NCBI GenBank assembly: GCA_036960485.1
Contig: JBALXS010000004.1
Coordinates: 51,659 to 115,658 of the forward strand
Direction of reading: 5' to 3'
DNA length: 64,000 nt
Origin: Rs1 sp036960485
GTDB lineage: Bacteria; Pseudomonadota; Gammaproteobacteria; Pseudomonadales; Balneatricaceae
The first letter of the stretch is position 1; each line of letters begins with the position of its first letter. Below the pieces are notes generated by a model. It was not told the DNA's origin and did not search any database. It saw nothing but the letters and a program-made list of their open reading frames with translations. Position numbers and translations under genes: made by a program. Shown here piece after piece: positions 45,518 through 54,801 of the stretch.

Positions 45518-46537
45518 ATGCAACATAGCGAATTAAAAACACCTTATCTCATATTTCTTGGCGATGCCGATGACTTTTTAATGGCGAAAGTCGCCAAGGG
45601 CATTGCCTATTGGCGGCCTGAAAAATGTATCGCTCAAATGCGCTTACCCGGTGCGAAAGCCGATTTAGGTTTGAGCGAAATGTCAGTACAACAAGCCGCT
45701 ACCGCGGGCGCTAAAACCTTTATTTTAGGACTCGCACCTATTGGCGGCACTTTACCCAATGATTGGGTTTCTATCTTAATACAAGCCATGGAAATGGGTA
45801 TGGATATCGCCAGCGGCCTGCATATTAAGCTCAACAGCATTGCCGCATTAAAAGAAGTATCTCTACGAACAGGCCAGTGCTTGATTGATGTGCGCCACCC
45901 AGATCAAGCTTTTGAATGCGCTACAGGCGAGCCTCGCAGCGGCAAGCGCCTACTCACTGTAGGCAGCGATTGCTGTGTTGGCAAGATGTTCAGCTCGTTG
46001 GCAATACACCGCGAAATGCAGCGCCGTGACATGGACGCGACTTTCAGAGCCACTGGACAAACGGGTATTTTAATCGAAGGCAGCGGTGTACCGGTTGACG
46101 CGATAGTCTCTGACTTTATAGCAGGAGCTGTGGAAGAGCTAAGCTCGGCTAATGATGCGCAACACTGGGATATTATTGAAGGGCAAGGTTCATTATTTCA
46201 CCCAGCCTATGCCGGCGTCAGCTTAGGTTTACTGCACGGCGCCCAAGCCGATGTGCTGATTTTATGCCACGAAGCCGGCCGCACTGAAATGGATTTAGTG
46301 CCCGGGTACACTGTCCCTGACTTTGATAGTTTAATTGCAACTAACCTCGCGCTAGGTGCGTTGACCAACTCCAAAATTAAGCTCGGTGGTATCTGCCTAA
46401 ACACCTCGGCGATGGATGAAGCACAAGCACTGGCCGAAATAGCTAAATATAAACAACAATACCAAGTACCTGTGGTTGATCCAGTGCGCACAGGCGTCGC
46501 CGACATCGTCGATTTTTTGGAGCAGCTTAATGCTTAA
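45518..46537 (+). CDS. dgcN: D-glutamate N-acetyltransferase (DUF1611 family)
   Basis: Acetylates D-glutamate to N-acetyl-D-glutamate in the described marine D-glutamate pathway. 339 residues of DUF1611: an N-terminal Rossmann-like part with YWRPEKCIAQMRLPGAKADLGL, and a C-terminal P-loop-like domain with VGSDCCVGKMFSS (about 148-160), followed by ATGQTGILIEGSGVPVDAIVSDF and the EGQGSLFHPAYAGVSLGLLHG block. It overlaps dgcA by eight bases, as expected for this pair. The substrate in this organism is inferred from family and neighbours. Confidence 0.85.
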   Translation: MQHSELKTPYLIFLGDADDFLMAKVAKGIAYWRPEKCIAQMRLPGAKADLGLSEMSVQQAATAGAKTFILGLAPIGGTLPNDWVSILIQAMEMGMDIASGLHIKLNSIAALKEVSLRTGQCLIDVRHPDQAFECATGEPRSGKRLLTVGSDCCVGKMFSSLAIHREMQRRDMDATFRATGQTGILIEGSGVPVDAIVSDFIAGAVEELSSANDAQHWDIIEGQGSLFHPAYAGVSLGLLHGAQADVLILCHEAGRTEMDLVPGYTVPDFDSLIATNLALGALTNSKIKLGGICLNTSAMDEAQALAEIAKYKQQYQVPVVDPVRTGVADIVDFLEQLNA

Positions 46538-47513
46538 AATGACCGTGAATGTAGAACGTTGGCCACTACATAAACCTTTCGTTATTTCGCGAATGGAACC
46601 CATGTTACACGGTGAAGTGGTCATGGTAGAAATTGAACAAGGGGGGATTGTCGGGCGCGGCGAATGTGAGCGTACTGACGTTTTTGAACCTGAGTACCCA
46701 AGCGTCACCAACGAGCTTGCCAAAGTGAAAAACCTAATCGAGCAAGGTGTTAGCCGTGCTCAATTGCTCACTATTATGCCTGCGGGCAATGCGCGCAACG
46801 CCATTGATTGTGCACTGTTTGAGCTTGAAGCTAAACAACAAGGATTAAGCAGCTGGCAGTTAGCAGAAATGGCAACGCCTAAACCGTTGACGACAGCTTT
46901 TACACTGTCATTGGCTAGCCCACTAAAAATGGCAGAAGAAGCCGCCACTAATAACTGGCGCCCCATGCTAAAACTCAAGCTAGGTAGTGACGGTGATCTG
47001 TTACGTGTGGCAGCTGTGCACCACGCCGCTCCTAACTGCCGGCTAATTATCGATGCCAATACTAGCTGGAGCTTAGAACAGCTAAAAGAGTATTTACCGC
47101 AGCTCGCCAAACTCGGTGTCGAAATGATAGAACAGCCATTGCCGGTCGGACAAGATCATTTATTAGAAGGTCTAAACCCGCAAATCCCAATTACCGCTGA
47201 TGAATCTTGTTTGGACCGAAGCTCGCTTCCGCAACTGCGCGGGCGCTATCAAGCTATTAATATCAAACTAGATAAAACCGGTGGCATCACAGAAGCACTC
47301 TCTCTTCTTCGCGCTGCACAAGATGAGGGCTTTGAGATAATGGTCGGCTGCATGTTGGGCACTTCTTTGGCAATGGCGCCTGCGCTGTTAATCGCACAAG
47401 CAGCGCGCTGGGTTGACTTAGATGGGCCACTATTGTTATCTGCAGATAGGCCCGCTGCATTAGAATACAAGGGCAGCACTGTGTTACCCGCTAGTGCAGA
47501 GCTATGGATTTAA
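46530..47513 (+). CDS. dgcA: N-acetyl-D-glutamate racemase / dipeptide-epimerase family
   Basis: Enolase-superfamily racemase that would convert N-acetyl-D-glutamate to the L-form for deacetylation to L-glutamate. 327 residues. Catalytic pattern: KLKLG base motif (near residue 150), IDANTSW, EQPLPVG and TADES metal ligands, and INIKLDKTGG with the opposite lysine. The family also contains Ala-Glu epimerases, but the fused operon order with dgcN favours DgcA. I placed the start at the ATG 46530, within dgcN, with GGAG seven bases before it; a longer frame from 46476 lies inside dgcN. A deacetylase is not adjacent. Confidence 0.85.
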   Translation: MLKMTVNVERWPLHKPFVISRMEPMLHGEVVMVEIEQGGIVGRGECERTDVFEPEYPSVTNELAKVKNLIEQGVSRAQLLTIMPAGNARNAIDCALFELEAKQQGLSSWQLAEMATPKPLTTAFTLSLASPLKMAEEAATNNWRPMLKLKLGSDGDLLRVAAVHHAAPNCRLIIDANTSWSLEQLKEYLPQLAKLGVEMIEQPLPVGQDHLLEGLNPQIPITADESCLDRSSLPQLRGRYQAINIKLDKTGGITEALSLLRAAQDEGFEIMVGCMLGTSLAMAPALLIAQAARWVDLDGPLLLSADRPAALEYKGSTVLPASAELWI

Positions 47514-47981
47514 CTCGTTCATCTCCAGAAAAAAATGTCTACTGAGAACATCCCACTCGTTGACCTGGACATCACTAGATAACGTTATTCGTGACAACCA
47601 AACGCCTAATTCTTGTGGTGTCCAGCTCAAACGATTGCATTGCTCTCGCTACATCCCGTTTCAGAGTGAAAACGAGTAAGATAACCAACGGATTTACTGC
47701 ACCACAAACAGAGCAACGTTAAGTTATTGTATTTAGAAACAAATATTATTGGCTAATTATTTAGAGTTAGGAGATAAATTTGTGCTTGTGCAAACGTTGC
47801 TCAACACAGTTTATTTTGAATCATATTTAGCGCCGTTAAAAAACTAACGCGCAATGGCTCTGATACAACATGATGTATTCTATGACGAAAGCGGATAGTA
47901 AACTATCAAAGCAATGCATTATTAACGTTCTTAAAACACAAGCAACAAAGCACTATTTAATAAATTTACCTTTTGAGTAAT
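47514..47981. other. Intergenic, dgcA to the DadA-like gene
   Basis: Apart from the inverted repeat at 47560-47630 no gene is visible in these ~470 bases. The gap may hold a separate promoter for the oxidase gene. Confidence 0.5.
47560..47630. repeat. Imperfect 16-base inverted repeat after dgcA; left part recurs at 59494
   Basis: TTGACCTGGACATCAC (47560-47575) pairs with GTGGTGTCCAGCTCAA (47615-47630) at 14 of 16 bases around 39 bases. It may terminate the dgc operon, though no T run follows. Its segment CATCACTAGA-N14-ACAACCAAAC (47570-47603) recurs with equal spacing at 59504-59537. Confidence 0.5.
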
Positions 47982-49238
47982 ATGATGAAAGTACTAGTTA
48001 TTGGTGGGGGCGTTGTCGGGGTGACAACTGCTTATTATCTTGCTCAAGCAGGCATGGATGTCACCGTTTTAGAGGCGCAAGAAGAGCATGGCGATTTTGG
48101 TGCAACAGCGGGTAACGCTGGCTTTTTAAGCCCCAGCGATGCCTTTGCTTGGGCATCACCTTCCGCGTTAAAAATGGCGATTAAATCACTGCTAAATCCA
48201 CAACTAGGCGTGCAATATAAATTCCATATGGATCCAGCACTTTGGCGCTGGACCGCATCGTTTTTATCACAATGTCGCCACAGTAAATGGGCTCAAAACA
48301 CAGATGCTAAATATCGACTAGCAGATTATTCAATCGATATGCTCAGCGAATTACGATCAACAACCAACATCCATTTTGATGAAAGTGATCAAGGTATTAG
48401 CTATGCAAGTAGGAGCCCTGCTGAGCTGGCTAAATTAAGTAAACATTTTAGTTTTTTAGAAGATAGAGGGCTTAAGTTAGAATTACTTGATCGCGAAGCC
48501 CTACACGAAAAATTGCCAATGCTGGATGCGAACAGCCAAATATACGCTGGCGCTGTTTACTCGCCTAATTGTAAAACAGGTGACTCTGCCAAGTTTTCAA
48601 AAGCGCTTTCACAGTGGTGCTTGAAGAATACAAAATGCCACTTTGTATGGGGTGCTTGTGTTGAAAAGATTTCACAAGAGAATAACAAAATCACTAGTGT
48701 TTCAACCACTAAAGGCAAGTTCAAAGCAGATGCATACGTGCTAGCAGCAGGTGCGCATAGCAGTATTTTAGCCAAGCAACTGGGGATTGGATTACCGGTT
48801 TATCCTATCAAGGGGTTTTCAATCACCGCGCCGTTACTCAACACCCAAACAGTGCCAATGTCGGGCTTTGATGATACTGATAAGTTAGTGGCATTATCTG
48901 TTTTTAGAGACCGTTTGCGCATCGTTTCATCAGCTGTTTTTGATGGGTTTGACACTAGTCACCGCCAGCGAGATTTTCAATCTATTTTAAACTTAGCTAA
49001 AGAAATACTCCCAGATGTCGCGGATTATAGTGCAGCAACATATTGGGCCGGCTTGCGGCCAATGACACCCACATCACTGCCTATACTTGGTACATCAGCT
49101 ATAGCAAATTTATATCTAAATGTAGGCCACGGCAATTTAGGTTGGACGATGTCTTGCGGGACAGGAAAGATAGTGGCCGATATCATTGCTAATAAAGCGT
49201 CACAAATTAGTATTGATCCATTTCGGGCGAAGGTTTAA
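47982..49238 (+). CDS. DadA-like FAD-dependent D-amino acid dehydrogenase
   Basis: 418 residues. FAD-binding start VLVIGGGVVGVTTAYYLAQAGMDVTVLEAQ (Rossmann GxGxxG), and the DAO fold with GNAGFLSPSDAFAWASPSALK, a central FAD/substrate segment VYPIKGFSITAPLL and the C-terminal GLRPMTPTSLPILGTS and NVGHGNLGWTMSCGTGKIVADII. It oxidises D-amino acids to keto acids and feeds electrons to the respiratory chain. It follows the D-glutamate genes in the same direction, suggesting a wider D-amino acid pathway. Start taken at ATG 47982, though a TTG at 47973 or ATG 47985 are possible. Confidence 0.85.
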   Translation: MMKVLVIGGGVVGVTTAYYLAQAGMDVTVLEAQEEHGDFGATAGNAGFLSPSDAFAWASPSALKMAIKSLLNPQLGVQYKFHMDPALWRWTASFLSQCRHSKWAQNTDAKYRLADYSIDMLSELRSTTNIHFDESDQGISYASRSPAELAKLSKHFSFLEDRGLKLELLDREALHEKLPMLDANSQIYAGAVYSPNCKTGDSAKFSKALSQWCLKNTKCHFVWGACVEKISQENNKITSVSTTKGKFKADAYVLAAGAHSSILAKQLGIGLPVYPIKGFSITAPLLNTQTVPMSGFDDTDKLVALSVFRDRLRIVSSAVFDGFDTSHRQRDFQSILNLAKEILPDVADYSAATYWAGLRPMTPTSLPILGTSAIANLYLNVGHGNLGWTMSCGTGKIVADIIANKASQISIDPFRAKV

Positions 49239-49312
49239 CGAGTTACCAATGGCATCTTAAACTCTAAGAACTACATCCTTATCTTTAATATGATTAGTCA
49301 TAGCAGTAGCGT

Positions 49313-50845
49313 TTACCACAGTTTAGTTTCTGAGATAGACAGTGTTCGAAAGGCATCGTTTGCTCTAAAACTAAACAGAACATCATCATCATTGTCAGTT
49401 CTGAACTGTGTTTTAAAACGTATTTGTAGCTTTTCTGTAAAGCGCTTGGGCTTTCTAGCTTCAGGAAAATAAAGGTTGGCAATACGCGCTACAGTTCCAT
49501 AATCTGAACCAATTCGATATTTGTAATTAGTGGTTACTCTGCGCACTATCGGCTCATCGACTGATACCGGGTTAATACCTATTACTATCGCTTTATCAAT
49601 AGTGCCGTAGTCATTATTATTGCGGCGTAAATCAGTAAAATATAAACCACTGCCAATGGGAAACCGGCCCATCATCAATAGTAATTGCTCAGTAAAGTAG
49701 CCATCAATTAGTTTTTCTTGGGCCTGCTTGTGCATCATATCATAAGCTTTTATGTGCAATTCTAGATCGACGTTGGTTTTCACCGAGAGAATAAAGGAAC
49801 AATATACTTGGCACACTTTTAATAGCGCTTCTATCTCTACTCCTTCTACTCCCTTTTTGCTTTGCGGATCCAGCACATCTTTAATGAAAGCAAAACGGGC
49901 CGTGTGCTGTTTGTAGGCTAAGTGCTCGGCTATATGCTCGAGCTTAGAAATATTTTGCGCTTGGCTTTCTTGCCATTTTTTAATTTCAGCTTCTTCATAC
50001 AATTTTCCATCTGCGTCCCTAACATTCATGCGCTGCGCGGCTAATTCTTGCGCAGCAGTATAATCTGCACGAACCTCAAGACCACCAATACCGTAGTGAT
50101 GAAATTCTTTAGCGTTTAATTTACTCTGGACGTGCAACTCTTGGCGGTTTTGCTCATCAAGTAGGTTGTTTTGCCCTGCACGGGATAAAATTTCTTGTGA
50201 TTGAGGTGAGTGAAGACCCATTTCTCTAAGATGAATAATCTCGACAAATAATTTTTGTAACTGTATTAACGCTGTATTTTTATGTTCTACATCCCATTCA
50301 CTATAGCCTGCTAACAACTGTGCCAGATAGGGTGTTTTAAATTGAAAGCCAGCAGCGAGTATCTTATCCATTAATAATGAAACCAACGCGCTTTGGTACA
50401 TAGGACGTAAAGTTTCGCTAATTTCGACCCGTTTAGGAAATTTCGCATCTGCTTTATCAATGGGGTAATTAAGCAAAATGGTACCCAATACTATTTCTAG
50501 ATGTCTTCTTGGGTTTTTTTTATTAATTAATTTATTTATAATTTTATCTAAGATGAAACGATTATTTTTTTGAAAAGGCTTTACAACATGATCGAGCTTT
50601 TCTTTGGATAAGGTAAATTCGCGTACTGCAGTACTATTAGGGTCACGCTTGGAATGTAGTAGTATTTTAGAATCTAATTGACTGGATTCAACATACTTTT
50701 TATCTATTTCATTGGTATAGAATTCATTGACGCTGGCATAGAGAACATTCGTTAGCTTCTCTACTTTTACCAGTTGTCGAGTTACCGTATTAGTCAAAGC
50801 ATGTTTAACCGCAGGAAGATCTGCGCTTTTATTCAAAACTTTCAA
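49313..50845 (-). CDS. Unrecognised 510-residue protein with a TTG start
   Basis: I do not recognise this family. No signal peptide or membrane segment is seen; the sequence is charged and largely helical, with lysine-rich N-terminal and middle parts, a segment LMMGRFPIGSGLYFTDLRR near residue 395 and a repeat-like C-terminus. The first in-frame start is TTG at 50845, with a strong GGGAG five bases upstream; no ATG lies within the first ~145 codons. The last ~20 codons overlap a repeat shared with 37872-37896. Its neighbours are the DadA-like gene (convergent) and, upstream, 600 empty bases. It is more AT-rich than the dgc genes. Confidence 0.75.
   Translation of the reverse strand: MKVLNKSADLPAVKHALTNTVTRQLVKVEKLTNVLYASVNEFYTNEIDKKYVESSQLDSKILLHSKRDPNSTAVREFTLSKEKLDHVVKPFQKNNRFILDKIINKLINKKNPRRHLEIVLGTILLNYPIDKADAKFPKRVEISETLRPMYQSALVSLLMDKILAAGFQFKTPYLAQLLAGYSEWDVEHKNTALIQLQKLFVEIIHLREMGLHSPQSQEILSRAGQNNLLDEQNRQELHVQSKLNAKEFHHYGIGGLEVRADYTAAQELAAQRMNVRDADGKLYEEAEIKKWQESQAQNISKLEHIAEHLAYKQHTARFAFIKDVLDPQSKKGVEGVEIEALLKVCQVYCSFILSVKTNVDLELHIKAYDMMHKQAQEKLIDGYFTEQLLLMMGRFPIGSGLYFTDLRRNNNDYGTIDKAIVIGINPVSVDEPIVRRVTTNYKYRIGSDYGTVARIANLYFPEARKPKRFTEKLQIRFKTQFRTDNDDDVLFSFRANDAFRTLSISETKLW
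49347..49382. repeat. Hairpin repeat, copy 2, inside the 3' end of the 510-residue gene
   Basis: Bases 49347-49371 match 37872-37896 at 24 of 25 bases; after a five-base insertion the copies share CAGAACAT. Read on the minus strand it encodes RANDAFR near the C-terminus. Confidence 0.8.
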
Positions 50846-51455
50846 AGTTGCTCCCTTTATAATACGATAGGTTAAAGCGCTAACAAAATGCTTAAATATT
50901 AGTCGCCCGAACTTAGTAATTTATTTATATCACTAAGTAACTACTTTCACATTTTTTTTATCCATATGCAAACCAAATACCTTACCTTTTAAAAACAGCA
51001 TGATTATAATATATTGTTAATTTAGAGTTAATATTGCATAGCTTTTACATCATTGATAAAAGGAACTAGTTTACTGTTGATTGCAGGCTCGGCACAGATA
51101 TTGGAAACCTAGTACTTTAAGTATTATCAGGATCTACTCACCTTTCAAGCTCTTAGGTCAATTGATTGACCTAACGTAAAGAATTTTTTGATAGATGGTT
51201 TAAAATTAAGCTATTAATCCTAGAAAGACCAATAGCAAGTAAGAACCTAGAATTCTTTATAATTTAGATCATTGCTATCCGGCCATAAAACAAAATACAT
51301 ATAAGTAATTTATATCCATTTATTAAAAATGGAACGACATTCTTCAAAAAACAATACTTGCCGCTGGCGTAAATTTAATGAATAAAAAAACAACCAACTT
51401 TAGGTCGAACACTAATAATTTCAAGTAATAACATATGACATTTAAAGGAAATTTT
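50846..51455. other. Intergenic with a perfect 20-base palindrome at 51154-51173
   Basis: No gene is seen in ~610 AT-rich bases. TAGGTCAA (51154-51161) and TTGACCTA (51166-51173) are perfect arms around TTGA, which may be an operator or a terminator. It lies between the divergent 510-residue gene and the YgaP-like gene. Confidence 0.5.
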
Positions 51456-51674
51456 ATGAAACCTAATATGAGTAAAACAGACCGAATTGCCAGAACCATA
51501 CTCGGAAGCTCTCTAATTGCTTTTAGCAGCTATGGTTTTGACATTGTCCCTGTATATTGGCTAAGTTTATTTTGTTTCTATTTTGGAGTAATCAATATTA
51601 TATCTAGTTTTGTATGTTGGTGTTTTATGTATAGCTTAGTGGGAGTTAGTAGCAAGGATGATGAAAATGAGTAG
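51456..51674 (+). CDS. Small YgaP-like (DUF2892) membrane protein
   Basis: 72 residues: MKPNMSKTDRIARTILGSSLI, then two hydrophobic segments (about 12-35 and 40-60). The first block is typical of the inner-membrane YgaP-type domain, usually fused to or beside rhodanese or regulatory genes. The ATG at 51456 follows GGAAATTTT. Its end overlaps the EAL gene by eight bases, so they are probably translated together. The role is unknown. Confidence 0.7.
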   Translation: MKPNMSKTDRIARTILGSSLIAFSSYGFDIVPVYWLSLFCFYFGVINIISSFVCWCFMYSLVGVSSKDDENE

Positions 51675-53535
51675 CCTTAAATCTTTTAATTTAAAAATCA
51701 GGAATAAAATATTAGCTTGCTTCATTATTATCACTGTCTTTATTTCAATATTTTTCGTCATTGAAGGATATTTGTCAGCTAAAAAAACAGCTCAAGCGCT
51801 AGAGCTAAAGCATGCTCATGATTTCATTTTATTTTTCGAAAAAATAATAGATATAGATATAGGTATTGATATTGATATAGGCAATGATCAATACCTATAT
51901 TTGTCTAATGGCAAAGAATTTGGCAATAGCAAATTAAAAAAGCTAGTTGAATTTGAGGGCGTTTCATTAACTCCCCATTTCGACCTTAGCCTAGCGTCAG
52001 AAAAATATTTTCATGACATGAATGGAAACACATATATTGGGCTCCGTCACGTTAATGACAAATACGACATTCAGTACATAAAAAAAATAAACATGTTTGA
52101 TCGCTCTCTTTCGCAACATATTAAAAGATCTTTAATTACATCATTAATTGTACTTTGGATTTGTATATGGGTTTCAGTATATGTAGCTGTAATTTTGGCT
52201 AAGTTCATCAATTCAGTTAACAAAGATAGAATGTTATTGGCATACACTGAAAAACGTACAGGATTAAAAAACCTAACCTTCCTAGAGCAAAAAACATCAC
52301 TTGATGGTAAGGATGTTATTGTCATTGATATGGTAGATCTATCGCGTTTTGAAGAAGCATTTGGCGCTAATTCAAGAGATGAAGTATTAGCCAAATTTTC
52401 TGATAAAGTAAAGAAACTGGAAAAGAAAAAGTATGTTGTTGGGCACTATGAATATAGTAGATTCTATTTAATCTGCGACAGCTTGTTATCAATCAATGCT
52501 TACGATTTAGCTCACGATATTCTAGCTGAACTCGATACTGCTATATATGTTAGTGGAATAGAGTTTAAGCCTAACTTAGTGCTAGGGATTTCAAATGGAG
52601 ATAATGAAGGACAACTCAATAAAGCAGTGTCTGCTGCTCGTTACGCTAGAAAAACTCCTAACAATATAGCTGTTTATAGTGAGGATATAGAATTTGAAGC
52701 AAAAAAGAGATTGTCATATAGTTCAGAATTAACCAGAGCAATAGAAAATAGTGAATTTATTACTCTTTACCAACCAAAAATAGACCTTTTAACAGGCACC
52801 ATGATTGGTGCTGAGTGTTTGGTAAGATGGCAACATCCTCGTGAGGGATTATTAAGTCCTGATAAGTTTATTGATCTAGTTCCTAGCAGTCATATCTCTA
52901 ATGTCTTTACCCTAAGCCTTATACATTTAGTTATTAAGCAAGTAGAAGAATGGAAAGAAGCAGGCATCTTTATAAAAGTATCGGTTAACGTTTTTCCTCT
53001 TGATGTTGCTAGTAATAATTTTGTTTGCAAGCTTAAGGAATTAGCTTTAAATAAGCCTTGGATAACCGATTTCTTAGAGCTGGAATTGCTTGAAAGCGAA
53101 ACGTCACTTAGGATAAATGAGATATCTAGTGGCCTTAATGAATTGAAAGAAATGGGCATTATTTGTTCTATTGATGACTTCGGTACAGGGATGAGCTCTT
53201 TAGCTTATATGAAAACTATTCCTATCAGTATAGTGAAAATTGATAGAACGTTTATACAAGATATTCTCTATAGCGTAGAGAGTGAAGCGATAGTAAAAGG
53301 TGTGATCTCTATGGCAGTGGATATGCGTTGGACTGTGATTGCTGAAGGGGTGGAGTCATTAGATATTAGTAACAAGCTTATGAGTATAGGAATCGAAATT
53401 GCACAAGGCTTTTATTATTCTAAACCGGTATCTTCTGGTGATTTATTAAAAATTTATGATAAAGAGCTCAAAAGTAAATATTTAAGAGAGCTAGATAAAT
53501 ACCAACAAGAGTATGTAAATAAGCTTTTAGTTTAA
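51667..53535 (+). CDS. Membrane c-di-GMP phosphodiesterase with degenerate GGDEF and EAL domains
   Basis: 622 residues: transmembrane helix (about 13-32), a periplasmic or sensory part, a second helix near 150-172, a degenerate GGDEF domain (around 190-330; the GGDEF site reads YEYSRF), and an EAL domain (about 340-600). EAL residues are in place: GAECLVRW (ECL for EAL), SVNVFPLD (Asn), ELLESE, IDDFGTG, VKIDRTF (Lys), IAEGVES and AQGFYYSKP. It should degrade c-di-GMP, with the GGDEF part as a possible GTP sensor. An early segment contains IDIDIG twice in tandem. AT-rich. The start ATG 51667 has AAGG upstream; 51658 is an alternative. Confidence 0.88.
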   Translation: MSSLKSFNLKIRNKILACFIIITVFISIFFVIEGYLSAKKTAQALELKHAHDFILFFEKIIDIDIGIDIDIGNDQYLYLSNGKEFGNSKLKKLVEFEGVSLTPHFDLSLASEKYFHDMNGNTYIGLRHVNDKYDIQYIKKINMFDRSLSQHIKRSLITSLIVLWICIWVSVYVAVILAKFINSVNKDRMLLAYTEKRTGLKNLTFLEQKTSLDGKDVIVIDMVDLSRFEEAFGANSRDEVLAKFSDKVKKLEKKKYVVGHYEYSRFYLICDSLLSINAYDLAHDILAELDTAIYVSGIEFKPNLVLGISNGDNEGQLNKAVSAARYARKTPNNIAVYSEDIEFEAKKRLSYSSELTRAIENSEFITLYQPKIDLLTGTMIGAECLVRWQHPREGLLSPDKFIDLVPSSHISNVFTLSLIHLVIKQVEEWKEAGIFIKVSVNVFPLDVASNNFVCKLKELALNKPWITDFLELELLESETSLRINEISSGLNELKEMGIICSIDDFGTGMSSLAYMKTIPISIVKIDRTFIQDILYSVESEAIVKGVISMAVDMRWTVIAEGVESLDISNKLMSIGIEIAQGFYYSKPVSSGDLLKIYDKELKSKYLRELDKYQQEYVNKLLV

Positions 53536-53901
53536 AATATGACAGTGTTAACAAGAACTCTATATAAATAGTTTTTTTAGTTAAGTTGAACCAAAATAAT
53601 AAGCCGATGTATCAAGCGATACTATTTTAAAAACGATTGTTTTATTAAAGTAACATCTCTGTATATCGTAACGAGCTATAATAAGACAAGGTAGCCGCAG
53701 CATAGTGAAAAGAGTATGCCTCTTGAATAAATTATATTGATGCCTCAAAGCAGAGTTGTGAGTAAAGTTAACTAAGACATTTACATGAACTGCACGGGAA
53801 GAAACAATTCACGGATGAACTGCAATAGTTTTAGCAGTGAAGTAGTTATGCGCCAATAACATTTCACACCGATGATCTTTCTGAATTTAGAGGCCCTTAA
53901 G
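53536..53901. other. Intergenic, EAL gene to PAS-GGDEF gene
   Basis: About 370 AT-rich bases with no gene, RNA or strong hairpin that I can see. The promoter of the PAS-GGDEF gene is presumably here. Confidence 0.5.
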
Positions 53902-54801
53902 ATGCCAACTGAATCACTAGTTAAACAAGAGCACCTTTTGCAAGCTGTTATTAATGCAGTACCAGCGCCAATTTTTTATAAAGACTCCCAGGGCTGCTAC
54001 CTAGGTTGTAATGATGCGTTTGAAGAGTTTACCGGTTTATCCAAATCCCAGCTGATAGGAAAAACAGTGTTTGATCTACTGGATTTAGAATTAGCCACAA
54101 TATACGCCGCTGCTGATAAAGCACTGTTAGAAGACACATCCCCGCAAATATATGAAGCGCAAGTAAAGTACGCTGATGGTTCATTACATGATGTGATTTT
54201 TCACAAAGCTATATTCAATGCCAAATTAGCCGGAATAGATGGCCTAGTCGGCGTTATGCTTGATGTAACAGATCGTAATAATATTAAAAGAGAGCTAGAA
54301 AACCTAGCGGTTACGGATAGCCTAACAGGCTTAAATAATCGATATTATATGGTTAATGAATTGGAGCAGGCATTTTCGCGCGCTAATCGCACTCATACTG
54401 AAATTGCTTTTTTGATGTTAGACCTCGATAACTTTAAAATTGTGAATGACACTCATGGGCATCCAGTGGGAGATGCGTTAATAATCGAAGTAGCTGCGCG
54501 TTTAAAAAGCGTTGTCAGAAAAAACGATACATTAGCGCGTATTGGCGGGGATGAATTTGCTATTATTTTAGAAGGTCTCCACAGTCATGATATGGCAAAA
54601 AATGTGGCAGCAAAAATAATTAAAATTATCAGCCATCCCTTTAATATCCAAGGGCATAACTTAAGCATAAGTATGTCTGCGGGGATTGCCACAACTACAG
54701 ATGGTAGTTTGAATGCTAGCGATTTGATGAAAAAATCTGATACTGCGATGTACCAGGTAAAAGCGCAGAAAAAAGGCTGCTATAAATTCTATGATCATTA
54801 A
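53902..54801 (+). CDS. PAS-GGDEF diguanylate cyclase
   Basis: Makes c-di-GMP from GTP. 299 residues: PAS domain (about 15-125) with YLGCNDAFEEFTGLSKSQLIG, then GGDEF (about 135-295) with TDSLTGLNNRYYMV, DLDNFKIVNDTHGH and an intact RIGGDEFAIIL active site; an upstream RxxD inhibitory site is present as RLKSVVRKND. The ATG at 53902 has AGAGG before it; an in-frame ATG at 53872 is an alternative. Directly after the stop codon the same frame continues as an EAL domain remnant, so the ancestral protein was probably PAS-GGDEF-EAL. Confidence 0.9.
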   Translation: MPTESLVKQEHLLQAVINAVPAPIFYKDSQGCYLGCNDAFEEFTGLSKSQLIGKTVFDLLDLELATIYAAADKALLEDTSPQIYEAQVKYADGSLHDVIFHKAIFNAKLAGIDGLVGVMLDVTDRNNIKRELENLAVTDSLTGLNNRYYMVNELEQAFSRANRTHTEIAFLMLDLDNFKIVNDTHGHPVGDALIIEVAARLKSVVRKNDTLARIGGDEFAIILEGLHSHDMAKNVAAKIIKIISHPFNIQGHNLSISMSAGIATTTDGSLNASDLMKKSDTAMYQVKAQKKGCYKFYDH

